53,320 nt of DNA, from the NCBI RefSeq assembly GCF_000588875.1, contig NZ_JEMV01000029.1, positions 13,570 through 66,889 on the forward strand, read 5' to 3'. Positions within the stretch are counted from its first letter, which is position 1, and each line of letters begins with the position of its first letter. Origin of the DNA: Sphingobium sp. Ant17. Lineage in GTDB: Bacteria > Pseudomonadota > Alphaproteobacteria > Sphingomonadales > Sphingomonadaceae. The notes under the pieces are model-generated. The model made no database searches, had not been told where the DNA came from, and was given only the letters and a program-made list of their open reading frames with translations. Positions 38,183 to 47,739 of the stretch are shown piece by piece. Position numbers and translations under genes: made by a program.

Positions 38183-40620
38183 CCCCGCGCGCTACTTACC
38201 GCTTCCAATTCCACAAGGCCTTCACCTTCGCCGATGCCGAGGCGCTGGTCCCCTATCTCGCCGATCTCGGCATCAGCCATCTTTACGCCTCGCCGATCAC
38301 CACCGCGCGGGCGGGATCGACGCATGGTTATGACGTGGTCGATCCGACGACGATCAATCCCGAACTGGGCGGCGAACCGGCCTTTCGCAGTCTGGTCGCG
38401 GCGTTGCGCGCGCATGAACTGGGGATCATCATCGACATCGTGCCCAATCATATGGGCGTCGCGGGTGGCGGCAATCCGTGGTGGAACGACGTGCTGGCGC
38501 GCGGCCCGGCGAGCGACCATGCGCGGGTGTTCGACATCGACTGGCGGCGCAAGCTGGTGCTGCCGATCCTCGGTGATCCGCTGCCGACCGCGCTGGCGCA
38601 GGGCGACATCACGCTGGAGCGCGACGGCGACCTATGGTTCGTGTCGGCCTATGGCGAGCATCGCTTCCCGATCCGCCCGGAAGATCAGGACGGACTGGAT
38701 GCCTCAGCCGACATCGCCGCGCTGCTCGATCGCCAGCATTATCGACTGGCCTCATGGCGCACCGCCAATGATGATCTCAACTGGCGGCGCTTCTTCACGA
38801 TCAACGAGCTGGCCGGGGTGCGGATCGAAGACCCCCACGTCTTCGAGGCGGCTCATGCGCTCTATTTCCAGCTTTATGCCGAGGGACTGATCGATGGTGT
38901 GCGGGTCGATCATGTCGACGGGTTGACCGATCCGGCGGGCTATTGCCGCCAGTTGCGCACCCGGCTCGATGCGATCGAGCGCCCAAACGACGCCCCCACC
39001 GGACCCGCCTATATCGTTGTCGAGAAGATATTGGGGCCGGGCGAACCGCTCGCGACGGATTGGGGCATCGACGGCACCAGCGGCTATGATTTCATGGAGG
39101 AAGTCGCCGCCCTGCTGCACGCGCCCGAAGGCGAAGCGCCGCTTGGTGCCTTATGGGAAAGCATCAGCAACCGCAGCGCGCTGTTCGCGCCGGAAGAATT
39201 GCAAGCGCGGCAGGACATGCTGTCCTGGCAATTTGAGGGCCAGTTGTCGGCCTGTGTCGCAGCGTTCGCGCCGCTGGCCGAGCCTTTGGGCCTTACGACG
39301 GGCATGGTGCGCCGCGCGATCGAGCGGCTGCTGTGGGTGTTCCCGGTCTATCGCACCTATGGCACTGGCGATGCCGCGCCGGCAATCGACGAAACGATCC
39401 GTGCCGAGGCGCGCCGCCGGGTCGCGCGGTTCGTGCCGCCAGGCGAAGGACCGGTCATCGACGCAATGCTCGACTGGCTGGCGGGCACCGGGCCGGGCGA
39501 TGGGACGCAGGTTGCCGATGCGGTGCGCCGCTTCCAGCAATTGTCCGCACCCATCGCGGCCAAGGCGGTCGAGGACACGGCTTTCTATCGCTATGGTCGG
39601 CTGCTCTCGCGCAACGATGTCGGCTTCGACGCCGCTTGCTTCGCAATGCCGGTCGCGCAGTTCCACACCGTCGCCGCCGCACGGGGCAGGGACTTCCCCG
39701 GCGCAATGCTGGCGACCGCGACCCACGACCACAAGCGCGGCGAAGATGTCCGCGCGCGCCTCGCGGTGCTGAGCGAAATCCCCGATGTCTGGCGCGATCA
39801 TGTCGCGACGTGGGAGCAGATAGTGCCGGAAGAAGGCGTCGATCCCGCCGATCGCTACATGCTCTACCAGACGCTGTTCGGGGCCTGGCCCGAAGACCTG
39901 GACGCCACCGACACCGCAGGCCTCGCCGCGTTTGCCGAGCGCGTGAACGCCTGGCAGGACAAGGCACTGCGCGAGGCCAAGCTGCGCTCGTCCTGGGAAG
40001 CACCCGACCAGGCCTATGAGGCCAGCGCGCGCGCGCTGGTCGAACGCCTGCTCGATCCCGCCCAATCGCCTGCGTTCCTTGCCGACATGGCGGCACTGGT
40101 GGCGTTCGCGATGCCCGCCGCTCAGGCCAATACGCTTGTGCAGACGGCTTTGCGCTACACCGTGCCGGGCGTCCCCGATCTCTATCAGGGCACCGAATTA
40201 CTCGACCTCAGCCTGGTCGATCCCGACAATCGCCGCCCGGTCGATTATGATCGTCGGCGGACGATGATCGAGAGGGACGCAAGCGCCAAGTTCGCCCTCA
40301 TCCGCGATCTGCTGGCGCTCCGCCGCGCGGACCCAGCGCTGTTTGCGCAGGGCAATTACACACCTGTCTCAGCTACTGGCGCGCGCGCGGGCAATATCCT
40401 CGCGTTCGAACGGCGTCATGGCAGCTCCCGGCTGATCTGCGCCGTGGCACTGCGTTGCGCCGCCCCATTGGTCGGCACCACCGCGATCGTACCGCCGTCG
40501 TCCTGGTGGGGGGACACCCGTTTGCAGATAGGTGAGACCATGGTCGACGCTGCGGATCTGTTCGCGCACGAACCCGTTTATGTCCGTGTCATCGACGCGC
40601 AGGACAAGGACCAGGCATGA
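38179..40620 (+). CDS. treY: Malto-oligosyltrehalose synthase
   Basis: Converts the reducing end of maltooligosaccharides into a trehalose unit; 813 residues, usual length. Diagnostic stretches: YRFQFHKAFTFADAEALVPY, HLYASPITTARAGSTHGYDV, DIVPNHMGVAG, the nucleophile in GVRVDHVDGLTDP, the acid/base in YIVVEKILGPGE, and the TreY-specific THDHKRGEDVRARLAVLSE, VPGVPDLYQGTE. The start at 38179 overlaps the malQ stop (ATGA). With TreZ it gives a glucan-to-trehalose route in an operon that also encodes the reverse direction through TreS and GlgE. Frame intact. Confidence 0.95.
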   Translation: MTPRATYRFQFHKAFTFADAEALVPYLADLGISHLYASPITTARAGSTHGYDVVDPTTINPELGGEPAFRSLVAALRAHELGIIIDIVPNHMGVAGGGNPWWNDVLARGPASDHARVFDIDWRRKLVLPILGDPLPTALAQGDITLERDGDLWFVSAYGEHRFPIRPEDQDGLDASADIAALLDRQHYRLASWRTANDDLNWRRFFTINELAGVRIEDPHVFEAAHALYFQLYAEGLIDGVRVDHVDGLTDPAGYCRQLRTRLDAIERPNDAPTGPAYIVVEKILGPGEPLATDWGIDGTSGYDFMEEVAALLHAPEGEAPLGALWESISNRSALFAPEELQARQDMLSWQFEGQLSACVAAFAPLAEPLGLTTGMVRRAIERLLWVFPVYRTYGTGDAAPAIDETIRAEARRRVARFVPPGEGPVIDAMLDWLAGTGPGDGTQVADAVRRFQQLSAPIAAKAVEDTAFYRYGRLLSRNDVGFDAACFAMPVAQFHTVAAARGRDFPGAMLATATHDHKRGEDVRARLAVLSEIPDVWRDHVATWEQIVPEEGVDPADRYMLYQTLFGAWPEDLDATDTAGLAAFAERVNAWQDKALREAKLRSSWEAPDQAYEASARALVERLLDPAQSPAFLADMAALVAFAMPAAQANTLVQTALRYTVPGVPDLYQGTELLDLSLVDPDNRRPVDYDRRRTMIERDASAKFALIRDLLALRRADPALFAQGNYTPVSATGARAGNILAFERRHGSSRLICAVALRCAAPLVGTTAIVPPSSWWGDTRLQIGETMVDAADLFAHEPVYVRVIDAQDKDQA

Positions 40621-40636
40621 AGATGAGGAGCATCCG

Positions 40637-40912
40637 ATGAACGACGATCATATCACGCGTGTTCGCAACCACGCCTTTGCCCTGTGGGAAGAGGAGGGGA
40701 GGCCAGACGGCAAGCATGAGGAGCATTGGCAGCGCGCCTTGGCGGCCGTCGATGCCGAATCGCAGCCTGCGTCGAAGAAAGCGCCTGCCAAAAGCCGTAC
40801 CCGCACCACGTCTGCGGACGCCGGGGCGACGCGAGCGCCCCGCAAGACGGCCAGCCCGCGCGACAAATCCCCCGCCAAGCTGGCAAAGCCCCGCACAGCA
40901 CCGAAATCCTGA
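40637..40912 (+). CDS. DUF2934 domain protein with basic Lys/Ala/Pro tail
   Basis: 91 residues. The first 35 (ITRVRNHAFALWEEEGRPDG, then KHEEHWQRA) are a DUF2934 module, whose function is not known. The rest is a low-complexity tail rich in Lys, Arg, Ala, Ser and Pro (SKKAPAKSRTRTTS, TASPRDKSPAKLAKPRTAPK) that resembles histone H1-like tails. The start has GATGAGGAG upstream and lies 16 bases after treY, so it ends the operon. Nucleic-acid binding is suggested by composition only. Confidence 0.8.
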   Translation: MNDDHITRVRNHAFALWEEEGRPDGKHEEHWQRALAAVDAESQPASKKAPAKSRTRTTSADAGATRAPRKTASPRDKSPAKLAKPRTAPKS

Positions 40913-40920
40913 TCGCTGCG

Positions 40921-40938
40921 GCGAGCCTTCTTGCTCGC
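40921..40938. terminator. Hairpin between convergent genes
   Basis: A 6-bp stem GCGAGC/GCTCGC with a six-base loop lies directly after the DUF2934 stop codon, followed by TTAAC. It is weak as an intrinsic terminator, but its position between two convergent genes fits. Confidence 0.4.
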
Positions 40939-40944
40939 TTAACT

Positions 40945-42540
40945 TCAGGGTTCGATCAACAGCATCGTCACTGATTTGGCGGGCAGTTCGATCGCGACAG
41001 CCCCATTTTCGATCTGCGCGGAAACCTGTCGTGGCGTAACCATATCCGGCGCATCGAAGCTGTTGATCGCGTTCACCGCGCCTGCGGTCAATTGCTGCCC
41101 CTTTGCCGTGCCGGGGGTCACGCCCGCGAGCCGGATGCGGACCGGCATCGGGCGGTTCGGATCGACATTGACGAGCGAGAGCCACAGCTTGCCCGTCATA
41201 TCGCGCACCGCCACCGCGTCGAGTTGCGGCATGCTGATCTCGCCAAACCGATAGGTGCCCGCGTCGAGCGATGTCGGGACGAGGGTCGCGTCCTGGAATG
41301 GCAGGTACATTTTGTGGATATGATAGGTGGGCGTCAGGACCATGCGGTCCTTGTCGGTCAGGATCATCGCCTGGAGCACATTGACCATCTGCGCGATATT
41401 GGCCCCGCGCACGCGATCGGCATGCCGGGCGAAGATGTTGAAGTTCAACGCCGCCACCATCGCGTCGCGCAGGGAGTTCTGCTGTTGCAGATAGCCTTCG
41501 GGACTGTCGGGCAGCTTGGCATACCAAGTGCCCCATTCATCGACGATCAGTGGGACTTTCTTTTCGGGATCATACCGATCCATGATCGCGCCGTGCATCT
41601 CGATCAGGTCGTTCATGCGCAGCGTCGACTGCAATATCTCGGCATATTCCTTCTCGCCGAAATTGACGCTGTCATAGGCGGCGGGGAATTTGATGACGGT
41701 ATAGGAATGGAGCGACAAACCCTCGATATTCCAGGCCCAATCCCGCTCCTTCCACGCCTTCATCACCGCTTCGGTATAGCGGGTGTCCTTGTCGTCCGGG
41801 CCAACGGCCACCCGGCGCATCGCCTGGGGATTGTCTGTGCCCTGTTGCGCCGGATTATAGTTGCGGGAGAAGCGAGAGAAGCGCTTGAGTTCATCGACAT
41901 AGGTTTCTGCGCGCATCGACCCGCCGCAGCCCCAATTTTCATTGCCGATGCCAAGATAGCGAATCTTCCACGGTTCCTTACGGCCGTTGGCGGCGCGCAT
42001 CTGGCCTGCCGTATTGCGCGTGTCGGCGGTCATATAGGCAACCCACTCGGCCGCTTCCTGATAGGTGCCCGACCCCAGATTGATCGACACATAGGCCTCT
42101 GACCCGATCTGATCGATGAAATCGAAATATTCATGGGTGCCAAAGGCGTTATTCTCGATCGATCCGCCCCAATTGGCATTGACTGTAACTGGGCGCTTCT
42201 TGGGGTCGCCGATGCCGTCGCGCCAATGATATTCGTCGGCAAAGCAACCGCCGGGCCAGCGGACATTGGGCACCTTTATGGCGCGCAGCGCCTCGACCAC
42301 ATCCGTGCGGATGCCCCGGACGTTGGGGATGGAGGAATTTTTACCAACCCACACACCACCATAGATACCCGTGCCCAGATGCTCGGCAAACTGGCCAAAG
42401 ATGTCGCGGTCGATCTTCGGCCCGCGCTGGTCGGCTTGCACCGTCACGGAGGCGGGGCTTTGCTGCGCCATCGCGGCCCATGGCAGCAACGCGACTGAAG
42501 CCGCCAAAGCCGTCAGAAATGTCAGACCTGTCCGCTGCAT
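40945..42540 (-). CDS. Alpha-L-arabinofuranosidase (GH51), exported
   Basis: Removes arabinofuranosyl side groups from arabinoxylan or arabinan; 531 residues. A signal peptide (LTFLTALAASVALLPWAAMAQ) fixes the start at 42540 and sends it to the periplasm, unlike the many cytoplasmic GH51 enzymes. Family stretches: IDRDIFGQFAEHLG, GIRTDVVEALRAIKVPNVRW, PGGCFADEYHWRDGIG, the acid/base in YLGIGNENWGCGG, LSLHSYT and the nucleophile in LIVDEWGTWY. The C-terminal beta domain is complete. No other hemicellulose gene lies nearby. It is convergent with the glucan operon and divergent from rsgA. Confidence 0.92.
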   Translation of the reverse strand: MQRTGLTFLTALAASVALLPWAAMAQQSPASVTVQADQRGPKIDRDIFGQFAEHLGTGIYGGVWVGKNSSIPNVRGIRTDVVEALRAIKVPNVRWPGGCFADEYHWRDGIGDPKKRPVTVNANWGGSIENNAFGTHEYFDFIDQIGSEAYVSINLGSGTYQEAAEWVAYMTADTRNTAGQMRAANGRKEPWKIRYLGIGNENWGCGGSMRAETYVDELKRFSRFSRNYNPAQQGTDNPQAMRRVAVGPDDKDTRYTEAVMKAWKERDWAWNIEGLSLHSYTVIKFPAAYDSVNFGEKEYAEILQSTLRMNDLIEMHGAIMDRYDPEKKVPLIVDEWGTWYAKLPDSPEGYLQQQNSLRDAMVAALNFNIFARHADRVRGANIAQMVNVLQAMILTDKDRMVLTPTYHIHKMYLPFQDATLVPTSLDAGTYRFGEISMPQLDAVAVRDMTGKLWLSLVNVDPNRPMPVRIRLAGVTPGTAKGQQLTAGAVNAINSFDAPDMVTPRQVSAQIENGAVAIELPAKSVTMLLIEP

Positions 42541-42769
42541 CCTCGCCCCCAAATTTTGAAGTTTCGCTCCCTGTATTGCAAAACATAAATACTCATACAA
42601 GTGCGCTTTGCACGAGCTAGGACGCTGCGAAAGCGATCTCGCGCCCGGCGGCCCAATCTGTTGTTCTCAAGACGGGCTATTGGGCCTACCAGAAAGCATA
42701 GCGCCAAAGCCCCGACAGCTTCGGACAAGATGGCGAAACCGCCGCAATCGTAATGGACATGGGAACATC

Positions 42770-43795
42770 GTGGACGATATTCTGGACGATCTTGGCTGGC
42801 GGCCATTCTTCAAGGCCCAGATTTCCGACGATGACGATCGCGCATGTCATCCGGTTCGGGTCATGGCCGTTCATCGGGGCAAGACCGTGGTCGCAGGGGC
42901 AGGGGCCATCGATCATGTCGTCCCCGTAATCGGCGAATCCGGCACGGCCGAGGATCATCCCACCGTGGGCGACTGGCTGCTGGTCGAACCGGAGACGGCG
43001 CAGATCCGACGCATTCTGCAGCGCGAAAATCTGTTCAAAAGGCGCGCACCGGGGCCGGATCAGAAGACCCAGTTGATCGCCGCCAATGTCGATACGCTCT
43101 TCATCGTGGCGTCCTGCAACCAGGATTTCAGCGTCGCCCGGCTCGAACGCTATCTGATCCTGGCGCGCGAGGTCGGCGTCGAACCCATCGTGGTCCTGAC
43201 CAAGACGGACCTCACGGACAGGCTGGATATGTTCGTAGCGGAAGCGCGTGATTTGCAGCCGGGCCTCGTGGTCGAAGCCGTCGATGCGCGCGATCGGGAC
43301 AGCGTCGCCCGGCTGGCCGCCTGGTGTGGCAAGGGGCAGACGGTCGCTCTGCTCGGTTCCTCGGGAGTCGGCAAATCGACCCTCGTCAATACGCTGCGAG
43401 GATCCACCAGTATCGCCACGCAGGCGATACGACAGGCCGACGATACGGGCCGTCACACGACGACGGTGCGGGAAATGCATCGGCTGGACCAGGGCGGCTG
43501 GCTGCTCGACACGCCCGGCATGCGGGAATTGCAGCTGACCCAGGCGGCATCGGGCCTCGCTGATGTTTTCGATGATATCGTCACGGCTGCGCAGGATTGC
43601 CGTTTCAACAATTGCGCGCATCTGACCGAACCGAATTGTGCCGTGCAGGCCGCCATCGCCGATGGCAGAATCACGGCCACACGCCTCGATCGCTGGCGCA
43701 AACTGGTGGCGGAGGAGGCCTATAACAGCGCCGACCCCGCCGAACGCCGCGCGCTCGATCGCATTTCCGGGACGGTCGCCGGCAAACGCCAATAG
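42770..43795 (+). CDS. rsgA: Ribosome small-subunit-dependent GTPase A
   Basis: Circularly permuted GTPase that helps 30S maturation; 341 residues. An N-terminal OB-fold (AHPVRVMAVHRGK-like region, VGDWLLVEP) precedes the GTPase in permuted order: TKTDL (G4), then GSSGVGKSTLVNTL (G1), DDTGRHTTTVREM (G2) and LLDTPGMRELQL (G3). A zinc-binding tail, CRFNNCAHLTEPNC, completes it. The start is GTG at 42770 with GGGA about six bases before it; two nearer ATGs are out of frame. Confidence 0.92.
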   Translation: MDDILDDLGWRPFFKAQISDDDDRACHPVRVMAVHRGKTVVAGAGAIDHVVPVIGESGTAEDHPTVGDWLLVEPETAQIRRILQRENLFKRRAPGPDQKTQLIAANVDTLFIVASCNQDFSVARLERYLILAREVGVEPIVVLTKTDLTDRLDMFVAEARDLQPGLVVEAVDARDRDSVARLAAWCGKGQTVALLGSSGVGKSTLVNTLRGSTSIATQAIRQADDTGRHTTTVREMHRLDQGGWLLDTPGMRELQLTQAASGLADVFDDIVTAAQDCRFNNCAHLTEPNCAVQAAIADGRITATRLDRWRKLVAEEAYNSADPAERRALDRISGTVAGKRQ

Positions 43796-43819
43796 CGCTC
43801 ACCGGCATCCCGCCATGGC

Positions 43820-44884
43820 TTAAGGGATCAGCTTGTCCGCGCGCAGCCGCTCGAACAGGGCGACAAACGCATCGTCGGACGGCTGATAGGCCAGAAAGCC
43901 CATCCGGCGGCTCTTGGACATGTCGGTAACCACTTCGATCGGCCGACCAAGGTCGGCATCGGTGTGCCACGGCGACGCCAGCCGATTAAGATCCGGCTCC
44001 ACCAGCCCCTCCCGCTCGGCAATGGCGCGCCATAAGGGTGCGTCCTGCGCCATCTGCTGTTCCAGCGGCTGGACGCTGCCGTCGAACGGCGCGGGGTCGA
44101 GCCCGAACCAGGCTGCGATCTGCCCCCACATCCAGCTCCAGCGAAAGACGTCGCCATTGACGATGTTGAACGCCTGATTGGCGGCAGCGGGTGTTTCCGT
44201 CGCCCACAGCAGATGCTGCGCCAACATGCCGGCATCCGTCATGTCCGTCAGGCCATCCCATTGGGTGGCGGACCCTGGAAAGCGGAACGGCCGCCCCATC
44301 TCGCGGCAGAGCGTTGCATAGACGGCCAGCGTCGTGCCCATGTTCATCGCGTTGCCAACCGCCTTGCCGATGACCGTATGCGGCCGATGCACGCTCCAGC
44401 GGAAACCATCGCGGGCGGCGGCGGCAAACACCTCATCCTCTTGCGCATAATAGAAATTCTCGACGTCCAGCCGCCCCTGTTCCTCGCGGAACGGCGTCTG
44501 TGGCAATGCGCCTTTGCCATAGGCTTCGAACGGCCCGAGATAATGTTTGAGGCCCGTGACCAGGGCGACATGGCGCGCGGGCGTGGCCGTCTCGCGCAGC
44601 CCATTGAGCAGGTTGCGGATCATCGCACCATTGACGCGGATATTCTCCGCCTCGCTCTCCTGTCGCAGCCATGTCGTGATGAACACGGCGGACGGATTGA
44701 GGCCAGCGAGTGCCGTTGCGGTCGCCTCCGCATCCTGGAGGTCGGCAATGACCGGCTCGACGCCGGGCTGCTGGGTGGGACGCCGCGCCAAACCCTTGAC
44801 GGTCCAGCCTTCCTTGACGAGCAAGGCTGCCGTCGCACTACCGACGATGCCGCTTGCTCCAACTACTAAGGCTGTACCGTGCAT
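43820..44884 (-). CDS. SDR-family reductase, PRISE-like (iridoid synthase/progesterone 5-beta-reductase type)
   Basis: Extended short-chain dehydrogenase of 354 residues. The N-terminal NAD(P)-binding motif is VVGASGIVGSATAALL. Family-typical positions are VFITTWLRQESEAENIRVNG, VTGLKHYLGPFEAYGKG, the substrate-site Tyr in NFYYAQEDEVF, SVHRPHTVIGKAVGNAMN and QAFNIVNGDVFRWSWMWGQI. Bacterial members reduce activated C=C bonds in enones; the natural substrate here is unknown. GCAGGAG lies nine bases before the ATG. No obvious operon partners; a single gene between rsgA and alaS. Confidence 0.87.
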   Translation of the reverse strand: MHGTALVVGASGIVGSATAALLVKEGWTVKGLARRPTQQPGVEPVIADLQDAEATATALAGLNPSAVFITTWLRQESEAENIRVNGAMIRNLLNGLRETATPARHVALVTGLKHYLGPFEAYGKGALPQTPFREEQGRLDVENFYYAQEDEVFAAAARDGFRWSVHRPHTVIGKAVGNAMNMGTTLAVYATLCREMGRPFRFPGSATQWDGLTDMTDAGMLAQHLLWATETPAAANQAFNIVNGDVFRWSWMWGQIAAWFGLDPAPFDGSVQPLEQQMAQDAPLWRAIAEREGLVEPDLNRLASPWHTDADLGRPIEVVTDMSKSRRMGFLAYQPSDDAFVALFERLRADKLIP

Positions 44885-45033
44885 TGTTCAAACTCCTGCT
44901 TGTTCCGCGTCCAACTAGGTACTCAGGGGGGGCGATACCAGTGATCGGGATCGATCTACCCCATGACAGGATGTTCACGTTGCTACGAAAAGCCCCGCTT
45001 GTGCGACGGGCCGCTTCCCCCTAAATCGCCTCC

Positions 45034-47689
45034 ATGACCTCGACCAACGACATTCGCCGCTCTTTCCTCGACTATTTCGGGGCCAACGGCCACACCATCG
45101 TCCCGTCCGCGCCTTTGGTGCCGCACAATGATCCCACTTTGATGTTCGTCAATGCGGGCATGGTGCCGTTCAAGAATGTCTTCACCGGCCTTGAAACCCG
45201 TCCCTACAAGACCGCGACGTCCAGCCAGAAGTCGGTGCGCGCGGGCGGCAAGCATAATGACCTCGACAATGTCGGCTATACCGCGCGCCATCACACCTTC
45301 TTTGAAATGCTGGGCAATTTCAGTTTCGGCGATTATTTCAAGGAGCAGGCGATCACCCATGCCTGGACTTTGCTGACCAAGGAATGGGGGCTTCCGGCGG
45401 ACAAGCTGACCGTCACCGTCTATCATACCGATGATGAGGCGTTTGCCCTGTGGAAGAAGATTGCGGGCCTGCCCGATCACCGCATCATCCGCATCCCGAC
45501 CAAGGATAATTTCTGGGCAATGGGCGACAGCGGCCCTTGCGGTCCCTGTTCGGAAATCTTCTACGACCATGGCGACCATATCTGGGGCGGCCCGCCCGGC
45601 AGCCCGGAGGAGGATGGCGATCGCTTCGTCGAGATCTGGAACCTCGTGTTCATGCAATATGAGCAGGAAGCCAATGAGATCGTCAGCGAATTGCCCAGGC
45701 CGTCGATCGACACCGGCATGGGTCTGGAACGCATCGCCGCCGTCATGCAGGGCGTGCATAATAATTACGACATCGACACGTTCAAGGCGCTGATCGAGGC
45801 GTCCGGCACGATCACCCGCACCGCCACCGACGGCGATCATCAGGCCAGCCACCGCGTCATCGCCGATCATCTCCGCTCCACCAGCTTCCTGATCGCCGAT
45901 GGTGTGCTGCCCGCCAATGAAGGGCGCGGCTATGTGCTGCGCCGGATCATGCGCCGCGCGATGCGCCACGCGCATATCATCGGCGCGAAAGACCCGCTAA
46001 TGTATCGCCTGGTCGGCAGCCTCGTGTCCGAAATGGGCGCGGCCTATCCCGAACTGGTCCGCGCGCAGCCGCTGATCGAGGAAACCTTGCTGCGCGAAGA
46101 AACCCGCTTCCGCAAGACGTTGGAAAACGGCCTGCGCCTGCTCGACGAAGCGACTGTGGATCTCGCCGAAGGTGGCACCTTGCCCGGCGAAAACCGCGTT
46201 CAAACTCTATGACACATTCGGCTTCCCTTATGACCTGACCGAAGACGCACTGCGCTCGCGCGGCCTTGGCGTCGATCGCGCCGGTTTCGACAGCGCGATG
46301 GCGGAACAGAAAGCCGCCGCGCGCGCCGCCTGGAAGGGATCGGGCGACAAGGCGTCGGACGAAATCTGGTTCGATATCGCTGAAAAGGCGGGCAATACCG
46401 AGTTTATCGGCTACAGCTCGACCGTGGGCGAGGGCGAGGTGCAGGCCATCGTCAAGGACGGTGTGAACTTCGACTCGGCGACCGCTGGCGAGAGCGTCAT
46501 CATCATCACCAACCAGACTCCTTTCTACGGCGAAAGCGGCGGCCAGATGGGCGATACCGGCCGCATCACCACGCAGGGCGGCTTGATCGCCAATGTCGAG
46601 GATACCGCCAAGCCGCTCGGCCGCCTCCACGCCCATCGCGCGACGATCGAGGCGGGCAGCATCAAGGTCGGCGATACCGTGCAACTGACGGTCGATGTCG
46701 ATCATCGCGACCGCGTGCGCGCCAACCATAGCGCCACCCATTTGCTCCATGCGGCGCTGCGCCACCGGCTCGGCGGTCATGTCACGCAAAAGGGTAGCCT
46801 GGTCGCGCCCGACCGGCTGCGTTTCGATTTCTCGCATCCCGAATCGCTCACCCATGCGCAGATCGCGCAGGTCGAGGCGGACGTGAATGCGCAGATCCGC
46901 CATAATGAGGAAGTCACCACCCGTTTGATGACCCCCGACGATGCGATCGGCGCTGGCGCGATGGCCCTGTTCGGCGAGAAATATGGCGACGAAGTCCGCG
47001 TCCTTTCCATGGGACGGGGCGATGACGCCCAATATTCGGTCGAACTGTGCGGTGGCACCCATGTCCGCGCGACCGGCGACATCGCTTTGTTCAAGATCGT
47101 GTCGGAAAGCGCCGTGTCGAGCGGCGTGCGCCGGATCGAGGCGCTGACCGGCGAGGCCGCGCGCCTTTGGCTGGTCGAGCGCGACGACAAATTGCGCCAG
47201 TCTGCCGCCGCGCTCAAGACCACGCCCGAAGACGTGCCAGCCCGCATCGCCGCGCTGGTCGACCAGAGCCGCCGTCTGGAGCGCGAACTCGCCGAAGCCA
47301 AGAAGGCCTTGGCGCTCGGCGGTGGCGGGGCGGCGCAGGCCGCCGGTCCCGAAAAGGTGGGGGCTGTGAACTTCCTCGGCCAGGTCATCGACGGCCTCGA
47401 CCCCAAGGAATTGCGCGGCATCGTGGATGGCAACAAGCAGACGTTGGGCAGCGGCGTGTCCGCCATCCTCGCCGTGGTCGATGGTCGCGCGACCATCGCC
47501 GTGGGCGTCACCGACGATCTCACCGGCACGCTTAGCGCGGTCGATCTCGTCCGCATCGGCGTGGAAGCGCTCGGCGGCAAGGGAGGCGGCGGTCGTCCCG
47601 ACATGGCGCAGGGCGGCGGCCCCGATGGCGACAGGGCCCAAGCCGCGCTCGATGCGGTCAAGGCGGCGCTGGCGAAGGTGGCAGCTTAA
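45034..47689 (+). CDS. alaS: Alanyl-tRNA synthetase, one-base insertion as read
   Basis: Charges tRNA-Ala; 884 residues after repair, the normal length. Catalytic core: [70 protein letters not shown]. The editing domain has [13 protein letters not shown], and [18 protein letters not shown] carries its zinc ligands. A C-Ala domain ends it. As read the frame stops near 46212: the run at 46190-46193 has four A where three give [18 protein letters not shown]. The gene is normally essential and single-copy, so this insertion is most likely a sequencing error. Confidence 0.95.
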
Positions 47690-47705
47690 GTGAGTCGCGG
47701 ATAGC

Positions 47706-47734
47706 AGGGGCGCTGTTCAGATGGCAGCGCCCCT
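47706..47734. terminator. Bidirectional terminator-like hairpin between alaS and pth
   Basis: Perfect 10-bp GC-rich stem AGGGGCGCTG/CAGCGCCCCT with a nine-base loop, placed between the convergent stops of alaS and pth. The flanks have no long T run. Confidence 0.6.
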
Positions 47735-47739
47735 AATGC

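Noticed and set aside
42541..42769. Small gene between the GH51 gene and rsgA
   Set aside because: Short frames lack ribosome binding sites and protein-like composition; the gap more likely holds divergent promoters.
46180..46215. Programmed frameshift in alaS
   Set aside because: No classical slippery heptamer with a downstream structure was seen, and AlaS is not known to use one; the A run suggests an indel error.
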